A DNA stretch of 64,000 nt from assembly GCF_016522505.1 (NCBI RefSeq), contig NZ_JAEHOH010000012.1, positions 89,970 to 153,969 of the forward strand, given 5' to 3'. A model generated the notes under the pieces. The model was given only the letters and a program-made list of their open reading frames with translations, was not told the DNA's origin and made no database searches. This stretch comes from Leucobacter chromiisoli (GTDB taxonomy: Bacteria; Actinomycetota; Actinomycetes; Actinomycetales; Microbacteriaceae). Both the position numbers and the translations under genes were made by a program. Positions within the stretch are counted from its first letter, which is position 1. Each line of letters begins with the position of its first letter. This document shows, piece by piece, positions 33,498-41,838 of this stretch.

Positions 33498-34895
33498 CTA
33501 CTCGGAGGCCTCGAGCCCCGACCGGGAGACCTCGCCCACCGCGACGACCGTGGTCGGGCGCGCGGCGATGAGGGCGGCGATCTCGCGCACCTCGTCGCCC
33601 GAGACGGCGCGGAAGCGGTCGAGCGACGCGTCGAGGTCGAAGAGCTCGCCGCTGCCGAGCTCGGTGCGCCCGAGCCGCCCCATCCGGGTGTCGGAGTCCT
33701 CGAGCGAGAGGGCGGAGGATCCCGCGATCTGACCGAGGGCCCGCTCGTACTCCTCCTCGGTGACGCCCTCGGCCGCGATCCGCTGCAGCTCCGCTCGGGC
33801 GAGCTGCACGACCTCGCCGGCCTTCTGCGGCGCCGATCCCGCGTACATCCCGAATATGCCGGTATCGGAATAGCTCGCGCCGAAGGAGTACGCCGTGTAG
33901 GCGAGGCCCCGCTTCTCGCGGATCTCCTGGAAGAGGCGGCTCGACATGCCGCCGCCGAGCACCGAGTTCATGATCCCGAAGGCGAAGCGCCGCGGGTCGC
34001 TCGAGCGCAGGCCCTCGGTGCCGATCATGAGGTTGACCTGCTCGCTGGGGCGCTCGGTGACGGCCACGCGCGCAACCCCCTCGGGGGAGCCTTCCTCCCC
34101 CGGGGCGTCCGGGGTGGCTGGGGCGTCCGCGCCGCCCTGCGCGCGCCGCACGGGCGTCGCCCCGACGTCGGTGCGCCACCGCTCCTCCCGCGAGAGCGCG
34201 AGCTCGGCGAGCACCTGCTCGACCAGCCGGTCGTGGTCCACCGCGCCGGCCGCCGTCACGACGAGGGTCGAGGGATCGTAGCGGCGGCGGTAGTGCCGGT
34301 CGACGTCGTCGCGGCGCGCGGCGCGGATCGTCTCGGGGTTGCCCCCGATGGGGCGCCCCAGGGGATGGTCCCCCAGCACCGCCTCGAAGAACCGCTCCCC
34401 CGCCACGTCGGCCAGGTCGTCCGCCGCCATGGCGAGCTCCTCGAGGATCACCTCGCGCTCGTTCTCGAACTCGCCCGAATCGAGGACGGAGCTGGCCACC
34501 ATGTCGGTGAGCACGGTCACCGCCTGCGGCAGGTCGGCGTCGCGCACCTTCGCGTGATAGCAGGTGTACTCCTTCGCCGTGAGCGCGTTGCTCTCGGCGC
34601 CGATGCGGTCGAAGCTGATGGCGATGCCGTAGGCGTCGCGGCTGGGCGTCCCCTTGAACAGGAGGTGCTCCAGGAAGTGGGTCGAGCCGAGACTGCCGGG
34701 GGCGTCGTGCTGCTCCGCCTGCTCGTCGCGGGACCCCACGCCCACCCAGAAGCCGATCGAGGCGCTCCGCGCCCCCGGCATGTGCTCCGTGAGCACGCGG
34801 AGACCGCTCGGGTGGACCGTGCGCCGCACGCGCGCGCCTCCGAGGTCGACGTCGAGTTCCGGGAGGTCGAGGGGAAACTGGATCGGCTCTCGCAT
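33498..34895 (-). CDS. M16 family zinc peptidase
   Basis: 465 aa. Inverted zinc motif HFLEH (73-77) with the downstream glutamates in the NALTAKEYTCYHAKV and NEREVILEELAM regions, and the partner motif GGGMSSRLFQEIREKRGLAYTAYSF in the C-terminal half. Such peptidases (mitochondrial-processing-peptidase-like, PqqL/YmxG type) sit between pnp and dapB in many Gram-positive bacteria; natural substrate unknown. ATG 34895 follows GGAGGG directly and TAGGCT 6 nt before it. The normal neighbour pnp is displaced by the sucrose cassette. Confidence 0.92.
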   Translation of the reverse strand: MREPIQFPLDLPELDVDLGGARVRRTVHPSGLRVLTEHMPGARSASIGFWVGVGSRDEQAEQHDAPGSLGSTHFLEHLLFKGTPSRDAYGIAISFDRIGAESNALTAKEYTCYHAKVRDADLPQAVTVLTDMVASSVLDSGEFENEREVILEELAMAADDLADVAGERFFEAVLGDHPLGRPIGGNPETIRAARRDDVDRHYRRRYDPSTLVVTAAGAVDHDRLVEQVLAELALSREERWRTDVGATPVRRAQGGADAPATPDAPGEEGSPEGVARVAVTERPSEQVNLMIGTEGLRSSDPRRFAFGIMNSVLGGGMSSRLFQEIREKRGLAYTAYSFGASYSDTGIFGMYAGSAPQKAGEVVQLARAELQRIAAEGVTEEEYERALGQIAGSSALSLEDSDTRMGRLGRTELGSGELFDLDASLDRFRAVSGDEVREIAALIAARPTTVVAVGEVSRSGLEASE

Positions 34896-34901
34896 CCCTC
34901 C

Positions 34902-34907
34902 AGCCTA
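34902..34907 (-). promoter_or_regulatory. -10 hexamer of the M16 gene
   Basis: TAGGCT on the minus strand, 6 nt from ATG 34895; the spacer itself is GGAGGG. Confidence 0.45.
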
Positions 34908-34974
34908 CTGCGCGGCGGGGACGCGCCGCCGCGCCCGGTCTATGATTGACGGAGCCGACGATGGGACGGGTGCT

Positions 34975-36015
34975 GTGGGGAAACGGGTGACGCTGAGCGA
35001 CATCGCTCGTCACACGGGTCTCGCGATCTCGACGATCAGTACCGTGCTCAACGGACACGCCGGCACTCGGATCCCCTCGGACACCGCGCAGCGCGTGCAC
35101 GAGGCCGCGGAGCTGCTCGGCTACGCCCCCGATCCTGCGGCACGGGGGCTGCGCACCGGGCGATCCGGGATCATCGGCTTCATCTCGGACGAGGTGACGG
35201 TCACGCGGTACGCCTCGGCGATGATCCGCGGCCTGATCGACACGGCGGACACCGCGGACTACGTCGTCGTCATGTCGGAGACCGATCACCGTGAGGAGCG
35301 GCTCGAACGAGCCCTCGAGGTGCTGCGCACGCGTCGCAGCGAGGGCCTCCTCTTCGGCCTCATGAGCGCGCGCCGGATCGACCTCCCCCCGCTCGGCGGC
35401 GCGCCGGCCATCGTCGTCAACGGCGTCGCGGAGGGAGTGGGGTCGGTGCTGCCCGACGAGGAGCGCGCCGGTCGCGAGGCCGTCGAGCACCTGGTGCGCC
35501 GGGGCCACCGGCGGCTGGCCCTGATCGGGCGCTCCGACGTGCACCTCGACCCCGCCGTCTCGGTGACGATCGGCGACCGGATGGCCGGGATCGACGCCGC
35601 CATGGCCGAGGCCGGTCTCGCCTTCGAGCATGAGGTGGAGGCCGTGTACTGGGAGCCGGAGGTCAGTCACCGGGGCGCCGCGGAGATCCTGGACCACCAT
35701 CCGGAGGTCACCGCGATCATCGCCCTGAACGATCGGATGGCGCTGGGCGTCTACCAGGCCGCCCAGGAGCGCGGGCTCTCCATACCGGCCGACGTGTCTG
35801 TGATGTCCTTCGACGACGAACAGCTGGCCTCCTATCTCGACCCGCCGGTGACCACGATGCGCCTGCCGTACCTGGAGATGGGGGCCCTCGCGATGGAACG
35901 GCTGCTGGAGAGCGTTGTCTCGGGAGCGCCGATCCCCGATTCCCGGATGCTGGTGCCGATACCGCTCATCGAGCGCGGCTCCGTACGCGAGATCCGCGGC
36001 CCCGGCACCGCCTGA
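34975..36015 (+). CDS. LacI-family transcriptional regulator
   Basis: 346 aa. N-terminal HTH and hinge VTLSDIARHTGLAISTISTVLNGHAGTRIPSDTAQRVHEAAELLGYAPDPAARGLRTGRSGIIG, then a periplasmic-binding-protein-like effector domain, with ALIGR, ALNDRMALGVYQAAQERGLSIPADVSVMSFDDEQLASYLDPPVTTMR as in sugar-responsive LacI members. Start uncertain: GTG 34975 puts the HTH at the usual distance; ATG 34942 and GTG 34987 are in frame. Adjacent to GH32 and a sugar permease; a 16-bp palindrome in their divergent promoter region is the likely operator. Effector probably a fructoside or its breakdown product. Confidence 0.92.
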   Translation: MGKRVTLSDIARHTGLAISTISTVLNGHAGTRIPSDTAQRVHEAAELLGYAPDPAARGLRTGRSGIIGFISDEVTVTRYASAMIRGLIDTADTADYVVVMSETDHREERLERALEVLRTRRSEGLLFGLMSARRIDLPPLGGAPAIVVNGVAEGVGSVLPDEERAGREAVEHLVRRGHRRLALIGRSDVHLDPAVSVTIGDRMAGIDAAMAEAGLAFEHEVEAVYWEPEVSHRGAAEILDHHPEVTAIIALNDRMALGVYQAAQERGLSIPADVSVMSFDDEQLASYLDPPVTTMRLPYLEMGALAMERLLESVVSGAPIPDSRMLVPIPLIERGSVREIRGPGTA

Positions 36016-36083
36016 GCGCCGGCTGCGCCCCTGACGAGGCGCCCGGCGGCACTCCGGTCGCGAGGCGCGCAAGACGCGACCGT

Positions 36084-37613
36084 CTACCGCTCGCCCTCCC
36101 AGATCGAGACGATGCGGTGCACCGCGAGCCGGGTCACCCGCGCCGAGCCCGACTCGGCGTACAGCTCGATGGACCGCGGCCCCTCCGCCGGGAAGGCGAA
36201 GGACGTGATCGCTTCGGCGCCGTCGTTCACGAAGACCTCGACGGACGCGCGGTCGACGAGCACTCGCAGCGTCAACCGATCCCCGGAGCACGGAGCACTG
36301 CGGTAGCCCCGGTCGCCGTGCCCCGCGCGCCGGCGATCCAGGATCACGCGCCGGGCGAGATCGTCGTACGCCACCAGCGTCTCGTGGCCGCCCGGGGTCT
36401 TGTTCACGGCGAGGCCGACCCGCTCCGCCGCACTCGCCGCGAGATCCAGCTCGAGCTCTACCTCCGCGGCGTCGACCCGCTCGAGCAGGACCCGGTCCTC
36501 CTCGGCTGCGAGCTCGAAGGAGCCGAGCTCCAGGCTCTCCGTGCGCAGGCCCGCTAGTTCCTCGACCGGGCGCGACCGCAGGCGCAGATCGTCGCCCAGG
36601 CTCAGCACGCGCGGTACGGTCAGCTGACCGCTCCAACCATCCTCCTCCGAGGCGAGAGGAGCGGTGAACGACCCCATCCAGGCGAACGCGATCCGACGGC
36701 CGTCCGGCGCCTCGAACGTCTGGGGTGCGTAGTACTGACCGCCCCAGTCGAGGGGGAGGTAGTCGGTGAGCTGCTCGAAATCGCGGCCCGGTGCCCAGTC
36801 GCCGACGACGTATCCGGCGTTGTGCCCGTTGCGCGCGAGGTAACCGCTCGGCTTCGTGCCCATCGGGCAGTAGAGCAGCACCCACTTGTCGCCCTCGGAG
36901 GTGGGCAGCGGGAAGAGGTCGGGGCACTCGAGCATGAAGGCCGCGGGATCGGGGTCGCGGAACAGCACCCGGTCGAACTCCCAGTCGCGCATGTCCCGAG
37001 AGGTGTAGAGCCACACCTCTCCACGATCGTCGGCCGAGCAGACCCCGAGGATCATGTGCCAGACCCCGTCGGTTCGCCACACCTTCGGATCGCGGAAGTG
37101 CGCAATCCCCTCCGGGCGGTCGACGACGACGCCCCGCTTCTCGAACGCGATGCCGTCGCGGCTCACGGCCATGCACTGCACCTGGAGGTTGCCGTCTGCG
37201 TCGTCTGCACCGTTGCACCAGCGGTTGCCGGTGAAGAAGACGACGAGTTCGCCGTCGTCGCTCACCACGGCCGAGCCAGAGTAGACGCCGTCGCGGTCCT
37301 CCTCGGTGCTCGGCGCCAGCGCGATGGGGTCGTGGCGCCAGGTGACCAGGTCGCTGCTCGACACGTGTCCCCAGTGCATCGAATCGTGCTCCGCGGCGAA
37401 GGGGTTGTGCTGGAAGTAGACCTGGTAGCGCCCCCGATAGTACGAGAGCCCGTTCGGGTCATTGATCCATCCGGCCGGAGCGGCGATGTGGAACCTCGGG
37501 TACCACCGGTCCCCGCGCCTCTCGCGGAGGCGGCCCCTGGCGGTCTCGGCGCGCTCCAGATGCTCGCGCATCGGCGCGGAGGCTCCTGCGTGGAGGAGGT
37601 CGGGCATCGGCAT
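36084..37613 (-). CDS. Glycoside hydrolase family 32 (sucrose/fructan hydrolase)
   Basis: 509 aa. The three GH32 motifs are intact: WINDPNG (49-55, nucleophile D52), FRDPK (173-177) and ECPD (229-232, acid/base E229), followed by the C-terminal beta-sandwich (RVLVDRASVEVFVNDG). No signal peptide, so it acts in the cytoplasm on sucrose, sucrose-6-phosphate or short fructosides. Because the partner transporter is a proton symporter, not a PTS, free sucrose is the more likely substrate. ATG 37607 (six bases inside) has better spacing to GAGGG than ATG 37613. Divergent from the permease gene, convergent with lacI. Confidence 0.93.
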   Translation of the reverse strand: MPMPDLLHAGASAPMREHLERAETARGRLRERRGDRWYPRFHIAAPAGWINDPNGLSYYRGRYQVYFQHNPFAAEHDSMHWGHVSSSDLVTWRHDPIALAPSTEEDRDGVYSGSAVVSDDGELVVFFTGNRWCNGADDADGNLQVQCMAVSRDGIAFEKRGVVVDRPEGIAHFRDPKVWRTDGVWHMILGVCSADDRGEVWLYTSRDMRDWEFDRVLFRDPDPAAFMLECPDLFPLPTSEGDKWVLLYCPMGTKPSGYLARNGHNAGYVVGDWAPGRDFEQLTDYLPLDWGGQYYAPQTFEAPDGRRIAFAWMGSFTAPLASEEDGWSGQLTVPRVLSLGDDLRLRSRPVEELAGLRTESLELGSFELAAEEDRVLLERVDAAEVELELDLAASAAERVGLAVNKTPGGHETLVAYDDLARRVILDRRRAGHGDRGYRSAPCSGDRLTLRVLVDRASVEVFVNDGAEAITSFAFPAEGPRSIELYAESGSARVTRLAVHRIVSIWEGER

Positions 37614-37737
37614 TCCCTCGGTCGGTAGGTGGTGCGACCCCGCCCGCGCCGACTCGGGGCGCGACCGGGGTCGGCTCTGGAAGCGCCCTCCGGCGCCGGG
37701 CGTTCACGCGGTCCCGCGGGTCTGGGAGGTTGCGCAG

Positions 37738-37766
37738 TTGGAAACCGCCCGCTTCCCATGTTAATG
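37738..37766 (+). promoter_or_regulatory. Promoter of the sugar permease gene
   Basis: TTGGAA (37738-37743), 17-bp spacer, TTAATG (37761-37766). The palindrome at 37770-37785 lies over the expected start of transcription. Confidence 0.5.
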
Positions 37767-37769
37767 TGC

Positions 37770-37785
37770 GCTGAAACCTTTCAGC
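37770..37785 (+). promoter_or_regulatory. LacI-type operator
   Basis: GCTGAAACCTTTCAGC: perfect 7-bp arms around a 2-bp centre, the size and symmetry of LacI-family operators. It lies between the divergent GH32 and permease genes just downstream of the permease -10, so binding of the neighbouring LacI protein would block initiation. Release by a sugar is inferred. Confidence 0.7.
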
Positions 37786-37814
37786 AACCCTGAGCGACCA
37801 ATGGAGGTCACGAC

Positions 37815-39110
37815 ATGGCAGGCAGGCTTTTCACGAACGGTGCGTACCTGCAGAGCTCGACGACACTGTTCGTCTTCTTCGCCTCGTGGGGCATCTGGTG
37901 GTCGTTCTTCGCGGTCTGGCTCGGCCAGGAACTGGGGCTCAGCGGCGGCCAGATCGGCACCGTCTACTCGGTGAACTCGCTCACGACGATCGTGACGATG
38001 TTGCTCTACGGCATGATCCAGGACAGGCTCAGCCTGCGCCGGCACCTGGTCATCCTGTCCTCGACGGTGATGGCCAGCCTGGCGCCATTTGTGATCCTCG
38101 TGTACCAGCCGATGCTGCAGAACGACAGCACCTTCTTCTTCGGCGTGTTGCTCGGCGCGATCTACCTGCCGTTCGGCTACACCGCCGCCGTGGGCCTGCT
38201 CGAGGCGTTCTCCGAGCGCATGAGCCGCACCTACGGCTTCGAGTACGGCCAGGCCCGCGGCTGGGGATCCCTCGGCTACGGCGTCGCCGCACTGTTCACC
38301 GGCTTCATCTTCACGATCAACCCGCAGATCAACTTCTTCATCGGTTCGGCCCTCGGCGTCACCTGCCTGCTCGTGCAGATCTTCTGGAAGACCGATCACG
38401 TGCCCCTCGCGCCGGGGCACGTGTCGCACCCGCACACACCCAGCCTGGGCGAGATGGTCGGCGTACTGAAGCTGAAGAAGCTGTGGGTCGTCATCGCCTT
38501 CGTGATCTTCAGCTGGACGTTCTACAACCTCTACGACAACCAGATGTTCCCGAACTTCTACACCGGGCTGTTCGAGAACGAGGACGTGGGCATCCGCACC
38601 TACGGCATCCTGAACTCCGTGCAGGTGTTCGCCGAGGCCGGGTGCATGATGCTGGTCCCGCTCCTCATGCGCCGGGTCGGCGTACGCAACATCCTCATGC
38701 TGGGCGTCTCCGTGATGTGCCTGCGCATCCTCGGCTCCGCGGTCTTCGCCGATCCCGTGATCGTCTCGGCGATCAAGATGCTCCACGCGATCGAGGTGCC
38801 GCTGTTCATCCTCGGCATCTTCCGCTACATCACCCTGCACTTCCCCGCGGTGCTCTCCGCGACGCTGTACATGATCGGCTTCGAGCTCTCGGCCCAGCTC
38901 GGCAATACGATCTTCGCGATCCCCTTCGGGTACATCCGCGACGCGATCGGGTTCCAGCCGACCTTCCTGGTGATCGCCGCGGTCGTCGCCTGCGCGGGGG
39001 TCTGGGCGTTCTTCGCGCTGAAGAAGGACGATCAGGAGGTGGAGGGCGACCCGTTCATCCGCACCGGTCGCTCGGGGGTGACCGGCGTCCTCAAGACGGT
39101 GCAGCAGTAG
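37815..39110 (+). CDS. MFS oligosaccharide:H+ symporter (LacY/CscB type)
   Basis: 431 aa, 12 predicted helices. Begins NGAYLQSSTTLFVFFASWGIWWSFFAVWLGQELGLSGGQIGTVYSVNSLTTIVTMLLYGMIQDRLSLRRHL, which matches the start of LacY/CscB/RafB permeases (helices 1-3 with the D-R-L-x-x-R-R loop), and FEYGQARGWGSLGYGVAALFTGF resembles the LacY helix-5 region. GGAGG lies 8 nt upstream of ATG 37815. Context with GH32 and LacI makes sucrose or another fructoside the probable substrate. A strong hairpin ends the gene (39173-39206). Confidence 0.9.
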   Translation: MAGRLFTNGAYLQSSTTLFVFFASWGIWWSFFAVWLGQELGLSGGQIGTVYSVNSLTTIVTMLLYGMIQDRLSLRRHLVILSSTVMASLAPFVILVYQPMLQNDSTFFFGVLLGAIYLPFGYTAAVGLLEAFSERMSRTYGFEYGQARGWGSLGYGVAALFTGFIFTINPQINFFIGSALGVTCLLVQIFWKTDHVPLAPGHVSHPHTPSLGEMVGVLKLKKLWVVIAFVIFSWTFYNLYDNQMFPNFYTGLFENEDVGIRTYGILNSVQVFAEAGCMMLVPLLMRRVGVRNILMLGVSVMCLRILGSAVFADPVIVSAIKMLHAIEVPLFILGIFRYITLHFPAVLSATLYMIGFELSAQLGNTIFAIPFGYIRDAIGFQPTFLVIAAVVACAGVWAFFALKKDDQEVEGDPFIRTGRSGVTGVLKTVQQ

Positions 39111-39172
39111 ACGCGCCGCCGCGCCCGGCTGCGGATCGCCGAGCGGGGACGCCCCGACCCGCGGACGCGGAA

Positions 39173-39206
39173 GCGCCCGCCGCACCGGTGCGGGTGCGGC
39201 GGGCGC
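39173..39206. terminator. Bidirectional terminator hairpin, permease / pnp
   Basis: Perfect 13-bp stem: GCGCCCGCCGCAC (39173-39185) and its complement (39194-39206) with an 8-nt loop, between the convergent stops at 39110 and 39252. No U-tract. Confidence 0.65.
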
Positions 39207-39251
39207 CTCGGGATCCCGGCTCGGGGCGGGCGGCCCCGTCCGGCGGGGAGC

Positions 39252-41525
39252 CTACTCCGCGGGGGCCTCGGCGGCCGCGGGGGCCTCCGCGGGAGCCGCG
39301 TCCTCGGAGGCCTGCTCCTCGATCACCGGCTCGAGCGAGAGCTTGCCGCGATCGTCGACCTTCGTGATCTTCACGAGGATCTTCTGGCCGATGGAGAGCA
39401 CGTCGTCGACCGAGTCGATCCGCTTGCCCCCGGCGAGCTTGCGCACCTCGGAGATGTGCAGCAGGCCGTCCTTGCCGGGCAGCAGCGACACGAAGGCGCC
39501 GAAGGCGGCGTTCTTCACGACGGTGCCGAGGTACTGCTCGCCGACCTCGGGGTTCTGCGGGTTCGCGATCGCGTTCACCTGGGCGCGGGCGGCCTCGGCC
39601 GCGGGGCCGTCGGTCGCGCCGATGTAGACGGTGCCGTCGTCGTCGATCGAGATGTCGGCGCCGGTCTCGTCCTGGATGCCGTTGATCGTCTTGCCCTTGG
39701 GGCCGATCAGCTCGCCGATCTTGTCGACCGGGATGTTGACCGTGATCACGCGGGGCGCGGTCGGGGCCATCTCGTCGGGAGCGTCGATCGCCTGGGTGAG
39801 CACGTCGAGGATCGTCGTGCGCGCCTCCTTGGCCTGCGACAGGGCGCCGGCGAGCACGTCCGAGGGGATGCCGTCGAGCTTGGTGTCGAGCTGGATCGCG
39901 GTCACGAACTCGCTGGTGCCGGCGACCTTGAAGTCCATGTCGCCGAGGGCGTCCTCAGCTCCCAGGATGTCGGTGAGCGCCGCGTAGCGGGTCTCGCCGT
40001 CGACCTCGTCGGAGACGAGGCCCATGGCGATGCCGGCGACGGGTGCGCGCAGCGGCACGCCCGCGTTCAGCAGCGACAGGGTCGAGGCGCAGACGGATCC
40101 CATCGAGGTCGACCCGTTGGAGCCGAGGGCCTCGGAGACCTGGCGGATCGCGTAGGGGAACTCCTCGCGGCTCGGCAGCACCGGCACGAGCGCGCGCTCC
40201 GCGAGGAAGCCGTGACCGATCTCGCGGCGCTTCGGGCTGCCGACGCGGCCCGTCTCGCCGGTCGAGTACGGCGGGAAGTTGTAGTGGTGCATGTAGCGCT
40301 TGCTGGTGGTGGGCGACAGCGAGTCGATCTGCTGCTCCATCTTCAGCATGTTCAGCGTGGTGACGCCCAGGATCTGGGTCTCGCCGCGCTGGAAGATGGC
40401 CGAGCCGTGCACGCGCGGGATCACCTGGACCTCGGCGTCGAGCGCGCGGATGTCGCGCAGGCCGCGGCCGTCGATGCGGGCGCCCTCGGTGAGGATGCGG
40501 CCGCGCACGATCTTCTTCGTGACCGACTTGTACGCGGCGGACACCTGGCCCTCGGCCTCGGCGGGCAGCTCGCCGGCGGCGACCTTCTCCGCGACGGCCT
40601 CCTTGACGCGCGCCTTGAGGGCGTCGTCGGCGTTCTGGCGCTCCTGCTTGTCGGCGATCTGGTAGATGCCGGTCAGCTCGGCCTCGGCGAGCCCCGCCAC
40701 GGCGGCGTAGACCTCGTCGGCGTAGGGCAGGAAGACCGGGTACTCCGCGATCTCCTTGGCCGACTGCGCGGCCAGCTGCTCCTGCGCCTTCACGAGCTGC
40801 GAGAGGAACGGCTTCGCGGCCTCGAGCCCCTGGGCGACGACGGCCTCGTCGGGCTTCACGGCGCCGCCGCGGATCAGCTCCCAGCTGCCCTCGGTGGCCT
40901 CCGCCTCGACCATCATGATCGCGACGTCCTCGTTGCCGTCCTTGTCGGTGACGACGCGGCCGGCGACCATCAGGTCGAAGACGGCCTCCTGCAGCTGCTC
41001 CTCGTTCGGGAACGCGACCCACTGCTCGCCGATCAGGGCGAGGCGCACGCCGGCGATCGGACCGGAGAACGGCAGACCCGAGATCTGCGTCGAGGCAGAG
41101 GCGGCGTTGATCGCGAGCGCGTCGTAGAACTCGCCCGGGGCGATCGACAGCACGGTGACGACGATCTGGACCTCGTTGCGGAGGCCGTCGACGAACGACG
41201 GGCGCAGCGGGCGGTCGATCAGGCGGCAGACCAGGATCGCCTCGGTCGAGGGGCGCCCCTCGCGACGGAAGAACGAGCCGGGGATCTTGCCCGCGGCATA
41301 CGAGCGCTCCTCGACGTCGACGGTCAGGGGGAAGAAGTCGAAGTGGTCCTTCGGCTGCTTCGAGGCGCTGGTGGCGGAGAGGAGCATCGTCTCCTCGTCC
41401 AGGTACGCGGCGACCGCGCCCTGCGCCTGCTGTGCGAGGCGGCCGGCCTCGAAACGGATGGTGCGCTTGCCGAACTTGCCGTTGTCGAGCACGGCCTCGG
41501 CGAACTTGATCTCAGGACCCTCCAC
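39252..41525 (-). CDS. pnp: Polyribonucleotide nucleotidyltransferase (PNPase/GpsI)
   Basis: Phosphorolytic 3'-5' exoribonuclease; in actinobacteria also considered a guanosine pentaphosphate synthetase. 757 aa. Two RNase PH domains ([25 protein letters not shown]; second core [43 protein letters not shown]), KH domain ([32 protein letters not shown]) and S1 domain ([28 protein letters not shown]), then an acidic Ala/Pro tail. GTG 41525 has GAGGAGAT 5-8 nt upstream. A long, structured leader precedes it; rpsO, the usual upstream partner, is not here. Confidence 0.97.
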   Translation of the reverse strand: MEGPEIKFAEAVLDNGKFGKRTIRFEAGRLAQQAQGAVAAYLDEETMLLSATSASKQPKDHFDFFPLTVDVEERSYAAGKIPGSFFRREGRPSTEAILVCRLIDRPLRPSFVDGLRNEVQIVVTVLSIAPGEFYDALAINAASASTQISGLPFSGPIAGVRLALIGEQWVAFPNEEQLQEAVFDLMVAGRVVTDKDGNEDVAIMMVEAEATEGSWELIRGGAVKPDEAVVAQGLEAAKPFLSQLVKAQEQLAAQSAKEIAEYPVFLPYADEVYAAVAGLAEAELTGIYQIADKQERQNADDALKARVKEAVAEKVAAGELPAEAEGQVSAAYKSVTKKIVRGRILTEGARIDGRGLRDIRALDAEVQVIPRVHGSAIFQRGETQILGVTTLNMLKMEQQIDSLSPTTSKRYMHHYNFPPYSTGETGRVGSPKRREIGHGFLAERALVPVLPSREEFPYAIRQVSEALGSNGSTSMGSVCASTLSLLNAGVPLRAPVAGIAMGLVSDEVDGETRYAALTDILGAEDALGDMDFKVAGTSEFVTAIQLDTKLDGIPSDVLAGALSQAKEARTTILDVLTQAIDAPDEMAPTAPRVITVNIPVDKIGELIGPKGKTINGIQDETGADISIDDDGTVYIGATDGPAAEAARAQVNAIANPQNPEVGEQYLGTVVKNAAFGAFVSLLPGKDGLLHISEVRKLAGGKRIDSVDDVLSIGQKILVKITKVDDRGKLSLEPVIEEQASEDAAPAEAPAAAEAPAE

Positions 41526-41737
41526 GGGATCTCCTCTGCAGTTACGAGAGCACGCGGTCACGGCCTAGGGCGCTGCGTCTGACGCAGGCGCTGATCAACA
41601 GTAGAAGGTCACTCTCGGCTCCGATCCGCGCGGGAGCGGCTCGGGATCGCGGAGAGGGATCCACCACCGAAGACCAGCCCGTGAACCCCGTGCTCGGCTC
41701 TTCGTTGATGCGGGCAGACGCCCGCATCTCCAGAATA
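41526..41737 (-). promoter_or_regulatory. pnp promoter and structured leader
   Basis: On the minus strand a -10-like TATTCT (41732-41737) is followed by a perfect 9-bp stem GATGCGGGC/GCCCGCATC with a 4-nt loop (41707-41728), which lies at or just past the expected start of transcription. A second fold around 41569-41592 (GCGCTGCGT with ACGCAGGCGC, one bulge) lies near the ribosome site. Leader hairpins cut by RNase III underlie pnp autoregulation in other bacteria; by analogy these may do so here. No coding frame is evident in this gap. Confidence 0.45.
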
Positions 41738-41786
41738 GCACCGTCGGCCGCGGGGGCGCCGGTTCCGTGTCGCCCGCCGTCGCGAG

Positions 41787-41829
41787 CGCGCCCCCGCCCC
41801 GCCCGCTCGAGGCGGAGGGAGGGGGCGCG
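41787..41829 (-). terminator. Probable serA terminator
   Basis: CGCGCCCCC (41787-41795) and GGGGGCGCG (41821-41829) arms with a 25-nt GC-rich loop, starting 10 nt after the serA stop. Together with the pnp leader it accounts for the 313-nt gap between serA and pnp. Confidence 0.4.
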
Positions 41830-41838
41830 GCGCGGCTT

